Shown in pieces: positions 1-8,820 of a stretch of 64,000 nucleotides of DNA. The notes beneath the pieces were generated by a model. The model ran no database searches. It worked only from the letters and a program-made list of their open reading frames with translations, and had not been told where the DNA came from. Both the position numbers and the translations under genes were made by a program. The DNA is from Pluralibacter sp. UBA7423. GTDB lineage: Bacteria; Pseudomonadota; Gammaproteobacteria; Enterobacterales; Enterobacteriaceae. The stretch lies in contig DKMD01000010.1 of the NCBI GenBank assembly GCA_002470465.1, positions 103,092 through 167,091 on the forward strand. Reading direction: 5' to 3'. Every line of letters begins with the position of its first letter. Within the stretch, counting starts at the first letter, position 1.

Positions 1-441
1 ACCGGTCACTTTTTTCGCCAGCTTCAGCGCCGCTTCTACCGCATCGGCACCGGATGGGCCGGTGAACTGCAGGCAATATTCGCGGCCCTGGCCCGGTAAA
101 AGGGAGAGCAGATAAGCGGAAAACTCGTCTTTTAATGGCGTAGTCAGATCGAGCGTATGTAACGGCAAGCCACTTGTGATGACACGTTGAATGCTTTGAA
201 TCACATCGGGATGATTGTGACCCAGGGCCAGCGTTCCGGCACCTGCAAGGCAGTCAAGGTATTGATTATTTTCTACATCAGTAATCCAGACGCCCAGCGC
301 TTTGGCAATCGCCAATGGCAGCTTACGCGGATAGCTCCTGACATTAGACTCAAACTCAGCCTGTCTTGTTAAATAGGTATCATTGCTCTGCGGTAATGAA
401 TAAGCACTTAAAGTATCAATACGGACTTTATCCGTCATCAT
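1..441 (-). CDS. dat: Diaminobutyrate--2-oxoglutarate aminotransferase, N-terminal part
   Basis: The reading frame runs off the left edge of the window, so only the first 147 codons are present. The translation begins M(M)[16 protein letters not shown] and contains [19 protein letters not shown] and [10 protein letters not shown], typical of the N-terminus of class III PLP aminotransferases of the Dat type. Dat converts aspartate semialdehyde plus glutamate to L-2,4-diaminobutyrate, the precursor of 1,3-diaminopropane; its partner decarboxylase ddc normally follows and would lie outside the window. Two in-frame ATGs (441 and 438) follow an AGGAG; the second has the better spacing. The PLP lysine lies in the missing part. 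The gene diverges from an aspartokinase that could supply its substrate. Confidence 0.85.
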   Translation of the reverse strand, partial: MMTDKVRIDTLSAYSLPQSNDTYLTRQAEFESNVRSYPRKLPLAIAKALGVWITDVENNQYLDCLAGAGTLALGHNHPDVIQSIQRVITSGLPLHTLDLTTPLKDEFSAYLLSLLPGQGREYCLQFTGPSGADAVEAALKLAKKVTG

Positions 442-879
442 ATCACTCCTACAACCGCGGCTAACCTGACGCCGGATTGAATAATAGTTAAGGGATTGGC
501 CTAAAAAAGGCGCGGCTAATATATGCCCTTTTGACAACGGACTCAATCATTAATTTCCCGTAGTTACAAAACAAAATTTCCCCTTATAAATCAAAAACAA
601 AAAGGTGAAACTTAAATGATAAAGTTTAAAAACGGCGACAAAGCTGTCGTTAATTAAGCGAATCGGATCTCTATAAAGGAAGGCAAACAGAAACCACACG
701 CCAGTTGCGGATTCATAAACTATTTACGGATTTTTACCTTTAAACTTGTAACAACTTATCAACAGGAAATTTTGTTTAAGAATCATTTATCTTAGAACGG
801 CATAAAAATATCGCATCGCGGGAATAAATCACTTACTATCCCCCGGCTTTAATAATCCAGTTGTTGTAATAAAAAATTA
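442..879. other. AT-rich divergent intergenic region, no gene seen
   Basis: This stretch separates dat from the lysC-type gene. It is AT-rich, has no convincing open frame on either strand, and must hold the dat promoter and probably the promoter of the aspartokinase leader. I could not assign individual promoter elements with confidence. Confidence 0.5.
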
Positions 880-1055
880 ATGCGCAAACACCGGTAACGT
901 GTGACGGGCGAAACACGTTATCGACAACAGGAAGATTTCCTGGGTTGTCACCAGAGTTCTCCGCGGGCGGAGCACTCGTAAGGCGAAGCACGCTTCCCTT
1001 ATGCCAAGAATGAAATTTTCTGCCATCCATGATGGCGCCCTGATATGAGATTGTT
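880..1055 (+). promoter_or_regulatory. lysC-type 5' leader, apparently a decayed lysine riboswitch
   Basis: Several blocks match the E. coli lysC leader as I remember it: a hairpin CAGGAA-GAT-TTCCTG (928-942, P4-like), then GGGTTGTCACCAGA (942-955), GGAGCACT (969-976), CTTCCCTTATGCCAAG (993-1008) and the sequence running into the start codon. In E. coli these belong to the 3' half of the lysine aptamer and its expression platform. The 5' half, with the conserved AGAGG-type junctions, is not recognisable, and P5 appears shortened to a CTCCGC/GCGGAG hairpin. A further perfect hairpin GCCATC-CAT-GATGGC (1022-1036) lies 19 nt before the ATG. Descent from a lysine riboswitch is well supported; loss of lysine sensing is inference. 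Confidence 0.6.
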
Positions 1056-2444
1056 ATGACACGCATTTATTCCCCTTTTGTCGTGGCCAAATTTGGCGGC
1101 ACGAGCGTTGCTGATTTTGACGCAATGAACCGCAGCGCCAGTATCGTCCTCGCCGATCAACAAGTCCGTGTAGTCGTTTTGTCCGCCTCCTCAGGCGTAA
1201 CCAACCTTCTGGTCTCGCTTTCCGAAGGGCTTACGGCCCAGGATCGCATCGACAAAATCGAGACGCTTCGTACGCTCACGTACGGCATCCTCTCCTCGCT
1301 GAAAAAACCTGACGCAGTCCGTCTCTCGGTTGATGCGCTGCTTGGCAACATCTCAGCTCTTGCTGAACAGGCTGCGGTGACGGCTTCGCCTTCTCTGAGC
1401 GATGAGCTTGTCAGCCATGGGGAACTTCTCTCCAGCCAGCTGTTCACGGCGATTTTGCGCGAACGCGAAGCGAATGCTCTATGGCTGGACGCGCGGGAAG
1501 TGATTCGCACCGACGCGAATTTTGGCTGCGCGGAACCGGACGTGGCGATGATTGCGCAGCAGGTACAAACCCGGCTGCTGCCTCATCTGGAAACGGCCAT
1601 TGTCGTCACCCAGGGCTTTATCGGGAGTGATGCTGAAGGGCATACCACCACGCTTGGCCGCGGCGGCAGCGATTACACCGCCTCTCTGATTGGTGAAGCG
1701 CTGAACGCACGCCGGGTGGATATCTGGACGGACGTTGCCGGGATCTACACCACCGACCCACGCATCGTGCCCCAGGCGCAGCGCATCGGGCAGCTTTCGT
1801 TCAGTGAAGCCAGCGACATGGCGGCCTACGGTGCGAAGGTGCTGCATCCGGCAACGCTGATGCCCGCCATGCGTAAAAATATCCCGGTGTTTGTAGGATC
1901 GAGTAAAAACCCTGACGCAGGCGGCACGCTGGTCTGTCGCGAAACAGACAATCCTTCAGGCTACCGGGCGCTTGCCGTCCGCCGCAAGCAAACGCTGGTG
2001 AAATGCCGCCGTCCGCACGCGCAGCCTGCGGTAGATTTCAACGCCCGTATTTTTTCTCTGCTGGCCGAGCATAACCTGCAGGCGGAGCTGGTGAGCACTT
2101 CGGAAAGCGGCATAGCCTGGATTCTCGACGCTACCTGCGCAACCTCCGGCGATGACAGCATGCTGCTCGAATCCTTACAGACCAAGCTCGCGGCGCATTG
2201 CCAGCTGGAAATAGAAAGCGGGCTGGCGCTGATGACGCTGGTCGGCCATCAGCTTTCGCAGTCCGAAAGCATCTGTCGGGACGTGTTTACCCCGCTGGAA
2301 GGCTACGCAGTACGCATGATTTGCCATGGTGCAGGGGAGAACAATCTCAGCGTTCTGCTTCCCGGTGATAGCGCCGATAGCGCCGTGAAGATGTTGCACA
2401 GACAGCTGTTCGAACAACCAGAGGTGCAACGCTACGCATCCTGA
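1056..2444 (+). CDS. lysC: Monofunctional aspartokinase, LysC-type paralogue
   Basis: Aspartokinase makes L-4-aspartyl phosphate, the first step to aspartate semialdehyde, lysine, threonine and methionine. The N-terminal kinase domain has KFGGTSVAD (residues 12-20), DELVSHGEL, TTTLGRGGSDYTA and VDIWTDVAGIYTTDPR; two C-terminal ACT regulatory domains follow. At 462 residues it is slightly longer than E. coli LysC (449), mainly from four extra N-terminal residues. Around residues 310-358 it aligns with E. coli LysC without gaps but differs at lysine-contact positions: A322 for M318, A325 for S321, D327 for G323, N329 for L325, E344 for D340 and I356 for T352 (E. coli sequence from memory). It lies between dat and fabB, not at the usual lysC locus, so it is probably a second copy serving diaminobutyrate synthesis. 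Confidence 0.88.
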   Translation: MTRIYSPFVVAKFGGTSVADFDAMNRSASIVLADQQVRVVVLSASSGVTNLLVSLSEGLTAQDRIDKIETLRTLTYGILSSLKKPDAVRLSVDALLGNISALAEQAAVTASPSLSDELVSHGELLSSQLFTAILREREANALWLDAREVIRTDANFGCAEPDVAMIAQQVQTRLLPHLETAIVVTQGFIGSDAEGHTTTLGRGGSDYTASLIGEALNARRVDIWTDVAGIYTTDPRIVPQAQRIGQLSFSEASDMAAYGAKVLHPATLMPAMRKNIPVFVGSSKNPDAGGTLVCRETDNPSGYRALAVRRKQTLVKCRRPHAQPAVDFNARIFSLLAEHNLQAELVSTSESGIAWILDATCATSGDDSMLLESLQTKLAAHCQLEIESGLALMTLVGHQLSQSESICRDVFTPLEGYAVRMICHGAGENNLSVLLPGDSADSAVKMLHRQLFEQPEVQRYAS

Positions 2445-2473
2445 TTGTCGCCTGCATCGCTGCATTCAGACGT

Positions 2474-2501
2474 AAAAAAAGGAGCCATTCGGCTCCTTTT
2501 T
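2474..2501. terminator. Bidirectional terminator between lysC paralogue and fabB
   Basis: A hairpin GGAGCC-ATTC-GGCTCC is flanked by an A tract on the left and a T tract on the right, so it can serve both converging genes. Confidence 0.85.
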
Positions 2502-2519
2502 CATGTTCAGACCTGAGTC

Positions 2520-3734
2520 TTATTTCAGCTTACGCATGACCAGCGTGGCGTTGGTGCCACCGAAGCCGAAGCTGTTAGACATCACGGTGTTCAACTGGCG
2601 TTCGGTCGGCTGGGTGACGATGTTCAGGCCAGCGGCCTGCTCGTCCATCTCATCAATGTTGATGCTTGGGGCAATGAAGCCGTGTTCCAGCATCAGCAGA
2701 GAGTAGATAGCTTCCTGCACGCCTGCAGCACCCAGAGAGTGACCGGTCATGGCTTTGGTTGCAGAGATTGCCGGGCTGTTGTCACCGAAGACTTCACGGA
2801 TTGCGCCCAGCTCTTTCACGTCGCCTACCGGCGTAGACGTGCCGTGAGAGTTCAGGTAGTCGATTGGGGTATCAACACCGTGCATCGCCATCTTCATGCA
2901 GCGCGCCGCGCCTTCACCGGATGGAGCAACCATGTCAGCACCATCGGACGTTGCGCCATAACCAACGATTTCTGCATAAATATGTGCGCCGCGAGCAAGC
3001 GCGTGCTCCAGTTCTTCAACCACGACCATGCCACCGCCGCCTGCGATGATGAAACCGTCACGGTTCGCATCATAAGTACGGGACGCTTTTTCCGGCGTTT
3101 CGTTGTATTTGGTTGACAGTGCGCCCATTGCGTCGAACTCACAGGCCATTTCCCAACCCAGTTCTTCGCCGCCGCCGGCAAAGACGATGTCCTGTTTGCC
3201 CAGCTGAATCTGCTCTACTGCGTTACCGATACAGTGTGCGGAAGTGGCACAAGCAGAGCTGATGGAGTAGTTCACGCCGTGAATTTTAAACGGCGTTGCG
3301 AGGCACGCGGAAACCGCAGAGCCCATGGCTTTGGTCACAACATAGGGACCGACTGCCTTCAGGCCACGCGGGCTACGCATTGCGTCAGCGCCGAATACCT
3401 GAGCTTTAGAAGAACCACCGGAGCCGGCAATCAGGCCTACGCGCGGGTTGTTCTGATAATCTTCTGCTTTCAGGCCAGCGTCTTCAACAGCCTGCTGCAT
3501 GGAGAGGAAAGCATACACAGAGGCATCGTTCATGAAACGAACCACTTTACGGTCGATCAGGCCCGTGGTGTCCAGTTTGACGTTACCCCAGATGTGGCTA
3601 CGCATACCAGAATCTTTGAATTCTTGAGAGAAAGTGATCCCAGAGCGACCTTCACGCAGGGATGCCAGGACTTCCTGCTGGTTGTTACCGATGCTGGAAA
3701 CGATACCCAGGCCAGTAATCACTGCACGTTTCAT
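2520..3734 (-). CDS. fabB: 3-oxoacyl-ACP synthase I
   Basis: FabB condenses malonyl-ACP with acyl-ACP and elongates the unsaturated branch in type II fatty acid synthesis. The 404-residue protein (E. coli 406) starts [17 protein letters not shown], carries the nucleophilic cysteine in SISSACATS (about residue 162) and the two catalytic histidines in [11 protein letters not shown] and [12 protein letters not shown]. It is transcribed alone and converges with the aspartokinase across a shared terminator. Upstream are a perfect FabR palindrome and a FadR-type site, so repression by FabR and activation by FadR, as in E. coli, are expected. Confidence 0.97.
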   Translation of the reverse strand: MKRAVITGLGIVSSIGNNQQEVLASLREGRSGITFSQEFKDSGMRSHIWGNVKLDTTGLIDRKVVRFMNDASVYAFLSMQQAVEDAGLKAEDYQNNPRVGLIAGSGGSSKAQVFGADAMRSPRGLKAVGPYVVTKAMGSAVSACLATPFKIHGVNYSISSACATSAHCIGNAVEQIQLGKQDIVFAGGGEELGWEMACEFDAMGALSTKYNETPEKASRTYDANRDGFIIAGGGGMVVVEELEHALARGAHIYAEIVGYGATSDGADMVAPSGEGAARCMKMAMHGVDTPIDYLNSHGTSTPVGDVKELGAIREVFGDNSPAISATKAMTGHSLGAAGVQEAIYSLLMLEHGFIAPSINIDEMDEQAAGLNIVTQPTERQLNTVMSNSFGFGGTNATLVMRKLK

Positions 3735-3781
3735 TCAATACCTCTGTAAGTCATACTCATTAAAGTGTCGAGTCGCACAAT

Positions 3782-3799
3782 AGCGTACACTTGTACGCT
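3782..3799. promoter_or_regulatory. FabR operator upstream of fabB
   Basis: AGCGTACA-CT-TGTACGCT is a perfect 8-bp-arm palindrome 48 bp before the fabB start. It has the form of the enterobacterial FabR operator found at fabA and fabB. Confidence 0.85.
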
Positions 3800-3800
3800 G

Positions 3801-3817
3801 AACAAGTCCGATCAGAC
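3801..3817 (-). promoter_or_regulatory. FadR site upstream of fabB
   Basis: On the minus strand the sequence reads TCTGATCGGACTTGTT, close to the FadR consensus (TGGTCNGACNNGTT core). It adjoins the FabR palindrome on the side away from fabB, the arrangement in which FadR activates fabB. Confidence 0.7.
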
Positions 3818-3892
3818 AATTTAAGTATAAATTTGCGCCGCCAGGCACACATCGCTAAGATCGCCCCACGCCTTGCCTTGCGAGTAACTTAC

Positions 3893-5902
3893 GTGAAACA
3901 AAACGCCATACAACCTGCCAACCTCGAATTTAACAATGAGGGTACACCTGTTTCCCGAGATTTCGATGATGTCTACTTTTCCAACGATAACGGTCTGGAA
4001 GAGACAAGATTCGTTTTTCTGGGCGGTAACCGGTTACCTGAACGCTTCGCCAGCCACGATCGCGCTCACTTCGTGGTGGCCGAGAGCGGATTCGGTACCG
4101 GACTGAATTTCCTGACGCTCTGGCAGGCCTTTAATGCGTTTCGCGGCTCGCACCCTGAGGCTACGCTGCAAAGGTTACATTTCATCAGTTTTGAAAAATT
4201 CCCGCTGCGCCTGGACGATCTTAAGCTCGCGCATCAGCACTGGCCTGAACTGGCAGAGCTTGCCGGGAAACTCCAGGCCCTCTGGCCACTGCCGTTCTCC
4301 GGCTGCCACCGCTTACTGCTCGATGAAGGGCGCATCACGCTCGATTTGTGGTTTGGCGACATCAACGAACTGGTCGACACGCTCGACGATTCTCACCATC
4401 AGCAGGTGGATGCCTGGTTCCTCGACGGCTTCGCGCCATCAAAAAACCCGGACATGTGGACACCGACGCTGTTTAACGCCATGGCCAAACTGGCACACCC
4501 GGGCGGCACGCTTGCGACGTTCACTTCCGCAGGATTTGTGCGCCGTGGCCTGATTGATGCCGGTTTTTGCATGCAAAAGAGCAAAGGCTTTGGCCGCAAA
4601 CGGGAAATGCTTACCGGATATCGTGACGACTCGCAGCCAGCACAGCCCCGGGCGCCATGGTTTGCCCGCACGGGCAGTGAAACCAGAGAAACGGCCCTTA
4701 TCGGCGGCGGCATTGCCAGCGCTATGCTCTCCCTCGCGCTGCTTCGCCGCGGCTGGCAGGTCACGCTCTATTGTGAAGACGCCATTCCGGCACAGGGCGC
4801 ATCCGGCAACCGTCAGGGCGCGCTTTATCCTTTATTAACCGCTCACGATCCGGCGCTGGCGAGGTTCTTCCCAGCGGCGTTTACCTTCGCCCGCCGCCTG
4901 TACGATGCGCTTCCCGTTGAGTTTGACCATGACTGGTGCGGCGTGACACAGCTGGGCTGGGATGAAAAAAGCGCGCAGAAAATTGCCCGGATGCTGACGC
5001 TCGGCCTGCCGGCGGAAATCGCCGCAGAAGTCACCGCAGAAAACGCCCTGAACAGCATCGGCCTCGAAACCGGGTGTTCAGGCATTCAGTATCCGCTTGG
5101 CGGCTGGCTGTGCCCGGCGCAGCTGACGGCAGCAGCCATTGAGCTGGCCTGTAAAAACGGGTTGACCGTGCGCTGGAACCACCGCTGTGAAAATCTCGAA
5201 GCAACGGAAAGCGGCTGGACGCTGCACTTCGCCGACGGTAAAAAGCAGCACCACGCAAGCGCAGTCCTCGCCAACGGGCATCAGATCGGCCAGTTCACAC
5301 AAACCGCAGACCTTCCGGTGTACGCCGTTGGCGGCCAGGTCAGCCATATTCCCACATCGCCTGAGCTGACCAGGTTACGCCAGGTGTTGTGCTATGACGG
5401 CTATCTGACGCCGCATAATCCACGCACTCAGCAGCACTGCATCGGTGCCAGCTATCATCGCGGACAGACGGAAATGGCTTACAGTGAGGAAGATCAGCAG
5501 CGCAATCGCCAGCGTCTGATCGACTGTTTCCCGCACGCGCAATGGCCGCAGGAAGTCGATATCAGCGAGGGCAAAGCCCGCTGCGGCGTGCGCTGCGCCA
5601 CCCGCGATCACCTGCCGATGATCGGCAACGTGCCGGACTACCTGCAAACCCTTGAAAGCTACGCCACGCTTGCGCAGGACGTGGAGCACGCGCCTACGGC
5701 GCCGGTTCACAAAAATCTGTTTATGCTCGGCGCACTGGGCTCCCGCGGGCTGTGCTCTGCCCCGCTGGCGGCGGAAGTTCTCGCCTCACAGATGAGTAAT
5801 GAACCTCTGCCGCTGGATGCGACCACGCTCGCTGGTCTCAGTCCAAACCGACTGTGGGTCCGCAAGCTACTGAAAGGAAAAGAGGCAGTCAAAGCACGCT
5901 GA
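3893..5902 (+). CDS. mnmC: tRNA mnm5s2U biosynthesis bifunctional enzyme MnmC
   Basis: MnmC finishes 5-methylaminomethyl-2-thiouridine at the tRNA wobble base. The N-terminal SAM-dependent methyltransferase domain has [11 protein letters not shown] (residues about 63-73) and [17 protein letters not shown]; the C-terminal FAD-dependent oxidase domain begins near residue 268 with [21 protein letters not shown] chose the GTG at 3893, giving 669 residues (E. coli 668); residues after it ([14 protein letters not shown]) match the E. coli N-terminus, whereas the open frame further upstream runs through the fabB operator region. It is divergent from fabB. Its last 14 bases overlap the 3' end of the converging AraC-family gene. 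Confidence 0.95.
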   Translation: MKQNAIQPANLEFNNEGTPVSRDFDDVYFSNDNGLEETRFVFLGGNRLPERFASHDRAHFVVAESGFGTGLNFLTLWQAFNAFRGSHPEATLQRLHFISFEKFPLRLDDLKLAHQHWPELAELAGKLQALWPLPFSGCHRLLLDEGRITLDLWFGDINELVDTLDDSHHQQVDAWFLDGFAPSKNPDMWTPTLFNAMAKLAHPGGTLATFTSAGFVRRGLIDAGFCMQKSKGFGRKREMLTGYRDDSQPAQPRAPWFARTGSETRETALIGGGIASAMLSLALLRRGWQVTLYCEDAIPAQGASGNRQGALYPLLTAHDPALARFFPAAFTFARRLYDALPVEFDHDWCGVTQLGWDEKSAQKIARMLTLGLPAEIAAEVTAENALNSIGLETGCSGIQYPLGGWLCPAQLTAAAIELACKNGLTVRWNHRCENLEATESGWTLHFADGKKQHHASAVLANGHQIGQFTQTADLPVYAVGGQVSHIPTSPELTRLRQVLCYDGYLTPHNPRTQQHCIGASYHRGQTEMAYSEEDQQRNRQRLIDCFPHAQWPQEVDISEGKARCGVRCATRDHLPMIGNVPDYLQTLESYATLAQDVEHAPTAPVHKNLFMLGALGSRGLCSAPLAAEVLASQMSNEPLPLDATTLAGLSPNRLWVRKLLKGKEAVKAR

Positions 5903-6746
5903 TACGCAGGCGGGCCTGCTTGCGATACTGCAACGGCGTCTGATGCATCATGCGCTTAAAGCAGGTAATGAAGTAGGTCACGTCCTGGAAACCGACCTTC
6001 GTCGCAATCGCATCCACGCTCATCTCACTGGTGCGCAGCAAATCACAGCTGCGCTTCAGCCGGCGCGTCAGTAAATATTCATGAATGCTGCCGCCGGTCT
6101 GCTGGCGGAAAATCCGTGACGTGTAGCTGCGTGAGAGCCCGATATCGCCCGCCAGCGCCTCCAGCGAAAACTTCTCCCCATAATGCTCCTCCAGCCACTG
6201 CATGATTTGTGCCGACGCCGTTTGCTGCTGCGGGCGGTTCTCTGCCGATTGTTCAGGCAAAAGTGACATTATCTGCATCACCAGAAAGGCAACCTCATCC
6301 GCCGGATAGTGCTCCCGGCAGTCAAGCGCCGCAAATCGCGTCAGAATGGTTTCCATATAGTCAGCGTGTTGGTGAAGATCGATAGCCTGAGCGGGCGCAC
6401 CGGAGGCGGCAAGGCGAGAAAACTGCGCCTGAAAACGGGGAAACTGTTGCAGGGTACTTTCTACCGCCGACTGCTCAATGTGCATGGTAGAACGGTGATA
6501 ATGATTCCGTTCGCCGTCATCAACGTGCACTTTATGCAGGCGAAACGGCGGGAAGATAAACAGCCGTCCTGGCCGGGCGGTATAATGCTGGTTATCAACC
6601 ACAACGATGCCATAGCCCTGAGAAATATAAAGAAATTCCACGCACTGGTGCCAGTGATAGTACAGCGCGCTGGAGCCCCACATCCGGTTAAAAGAGATAG
6701 CCTGATGCTCAAGCGTGATCCTTTCCAGTAACTGCGAGTCGCCCAT
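5889..6746 (-). CDS. AraC-family transcriptional regulator
   Basis: A 285-residue protein with an N-terminal cupin-like sugar-sensing domain ([17 protein letters not shown]) and a C-terminal double helix-turn-helix of AraC type (residues about 185-280: [26 protein letters not shown], then [22 protein letters not shown]). It diverges from the DUF2264/symporter/GH88 genes and is very likely their ligand-responsive activator; the inducer is unknown. It converges on mnmC with a 14-bp overlap and lacks an E. coli counterpart at this locus. Confidence 0.85.
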   Translation of the reverse strand: MGDSQLLERITLEHQAISFNRMWGSSALYYHWHQCVEFLYISQGYGIVVVDNQHYTARPGRLFIFPPFRLHKVHVDDGERNHYHRSTMHIEQSAVESTLQQFPRFQAQFSRLAASGAPAQAIDLHQHADYMETILTRFAALDCREHYPADEVAFLVMQIMSLLPEQSAENRPQQQTASAQIMQWLEEHYGEKFSLEALAGDIGLSRSYTSRIFRQQTGGSIHEYLLTRRLKRSCDLLRTSEMSVDAIATKVGFQDVTYFITCFKRMMHQTPLQYRKQARLRISVL

Positions 6747-6923
6747 TTTGCCACCATGACAACAGAATTAAATTTTTAGCCTACGGTTTGCAATTTATTG
6801 CCCCCCTTCAGGGAAAATCCAGAAAAAATAAAATAGCGGTTCAGTTTTGTGAGGCGGCTCACTCGGAGACGTTCACAAAAGCGGCTACGCTTGGTTTCAC
6901 CGCCATCATCCGATGGTAAAAAA

Positions 6924-8804
6924 ATGAATAACAATAACTTTTATTCATCTCGTGCCCAACGGGAGGACCTCGTGCAACCTGAACAGATTACCTTTGATAA
7001 TCCCTTACAAAACCGCAGCGACCTCACCCGCTGGGTAAAAGAAATGCTGAATGCCGTCACGCCTTTTTTCAACAATCGCGACAGCGGCGTGGATCTGGCG
7101 AATTTCACCCCCCATTACGGTCAGCGTATTGCCAATATGGAGGCATTCTCGCGCTTGCTGTGGGGCGTGACGCCTCTGCTGGCAGGCGGTCAGGAGCCTG
7201 AGCAGCTGTCGCTTTATATTCAGGTCATCAAAAACGGTATTAACCCGGCCCACGTGGAATACTGGGGCGAGATTGGCCACAGCGATCAGCGCGTCGTGGA
7301 AATGGCGGCATACGGTTTGCTGCTGGCGCTGGCCCACAAGCCGCTACTCGCCCACTTCAGCGAGCAGGAAAAGCAGCATCTGTGGCAGTGGCTGAAGCAG
7401 AGCGAAACCGCCACCATTCCCGACAACAACTGGCATTTCTTCCCGATTCTGGTGCAGCTCGGCTTTCAACACGCCGGGATGCCGGTTAACCGTGAGGCCA
7501 TCGAGCGCCATTTTGCCGCCATGGAGCGCTACTGGCTCGGCGACGGCTGGTATAGCGACGGTCCGGACAGACCGCGTGACTACTACATTTCGATGGGTTT
7601 TCACTTCTACGGCCTGATCTACGCCACGCTGATGAAAGATGCGGACCCGGAGCGCTGTGCCACCTTGCGAAGCCGTGCCACCGTATTTGCCAATGATTTC
7701 ATTCATTTCTTTGCCGAAGACGGCGCGGCTATTCCGTTTGGCCGCAGTCTGACCTATCGCTTTGCCCAGGCCGCGTTCTGGAGCGCCGCCGCCTTTGCCG
7801 GGCTGGATAGCTACTCACCGGGCGTTCTGAAAGGCCTGGTCCTGCGCCATCTGCGCTGGTGGATGCAGCAGCAGCCGTTCGACCGCGACGGCGTGCTGAG
7901 CGTCGGCTACAGCTACCCAAATCTGATCATGGCGGAAGATTACAACGCGCCCGGCTCACCGTACTGGGCGCTGAAAACGGTGCTGGTGCTGGCATTAGGC
8001 GAAAATAGCCTCTTCTGGCAAGCCGACGAGGAAGCCCTGCCACCGCGCCATTCCCCACATCCGATTCCTGGAGCCGCACAAATTCTGGTCCACCAGCCCG
8101 ACCATGAATGGCTATTGACCGCCGGTCAGTGGGAGCGCAACAACTTCGTCAATACGGAAGCGAAATACTGCAAATTTGCCTATTCGACGCGCTTTGCTTT
8201 CAGCGTAGAACGCGGGCGCTTTGGACTTTCTCACGCCTCGCCGGATTCAATGCTGCTGCTCAGTGAAAAAGACAACTACTGGCGCGGCCGCCGCGACTGC
8301 GAGCAGGTCAGCATGTCGGGTCACACAATTTACAGCCGCTGGCGCCCCTGGCACGACGTAACCGTCGATACGTGGCTCACGGCGCTGGGTGAGTGGCAGA
8401 TTCGCGTTCACCATCTGCAAACAGCCCGCGAGCTGGACACCGCCGAAGGCGGCTTCAGCCTTTGCTTCCGCCCACAGCCGGAACAGCGGCTGACCACAGG
8501 CATCAGCGCCCTTCATGGTGAAAAAGACACCAGCGCCATTCATTGTCTGAGCGCTGTTCAACGCGAAGGCGATGTCGTGCTGACCCCGCCAAACAGCAAT
8601 CTTCTGTTTGCCGACAGGGCCGCAGTGCCGGTGCTGCGGAGCGAATTAACGCCTGGAACACATCTGCTGATAAGCGCCGTCTGGGCCGGTAATCAGCAGG
8701 ATTACGACCCGGAAAATTGCCCGGAGGCCAGCCTGCAACAGGGCGTTATGCATCTGACGTCGGCGGCGTACGAAACGCACTTCTCCCTGACTGAACTGCC
8801 GTGA
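6924..8804 (+). CDS. DUF2264 domain protein, probable polysaccharide-utilisation enzyme
   Basis: The product is about 626 residues and matches the DUF2264 family pattern: NPLQNRSDLTRWVKEML near the N-terminus, then DGWYSDGPDRPRDYYISMGFHFYG. No signal peptide is visible, so it should be cytoplasmic. The ATG at 6924 has a weak ribosome-binding site; an in-frame GTG at 6972 follows a strong GGGAGG at good spacing and may be the real start (610 residues). It leads an apparent operon with a LacY-type symporter (16 bp downstream) and a GH88 hydrolase, so it probably acts on an imported oligosaccharide. The family has no settled activity that I know of; lyase or hydrolase action would be a guess. 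Confidence 0.8.
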   Translation: MNNNNFYSSRAQREDLVQPEQITFDNPLQNRSDLTRWVKEMLNAVTPFFNNRDSGVDLANFTPHYGQRIANMEAFSRLLWGVTPLLAGGQEPEQLSLYIQVIKNGINPAHVEYWGEIGHSDQRVVEMAAYGLLLALAHKPLLAHFSEQEKQHLWQWLKQSETATIPDNNWHFFPILVQLGFQHAGMPVNREAIERHFAAMERYWLGDGWYSDGPDRPRDYYISMGFHFYGLIYATLMKDADPERCATLRSRATVFANDFIHFFAEDGAAIPFGRSLTYRFAQAAFWSAAAFAGLDSYSPGVLKGLVLRHLRWWMQQQPFDRDGVLSVGYSYPNLIMAEDYNAPGSPYWALKTVLVLALGENSLFWQADEEALPPRHSPHPIPGAAQILVHQPDHEWLLTAGQWERNNFVNTEAKYCKFAYSTRFAFSVERGRFGLSHASPDSMLLLSEKDNYWRGRRDCEQVSMSGHTIYSRWRPWHDVTVDTWLTALGEWQIRVHHLQTARELDTAEGGFSLCFRPQPEQRLTTGISALHGEKDTSAIHCLSAVQREGDVVLTPPNSNLLFADRAAVPVLRSELTPGTHLLISAVWAGNQQDYDPENCPEASLQQGVMHLTSAAYETHFSLTELP

Positions 8805-8820
8805 AGCTGAGGAAAATGAG

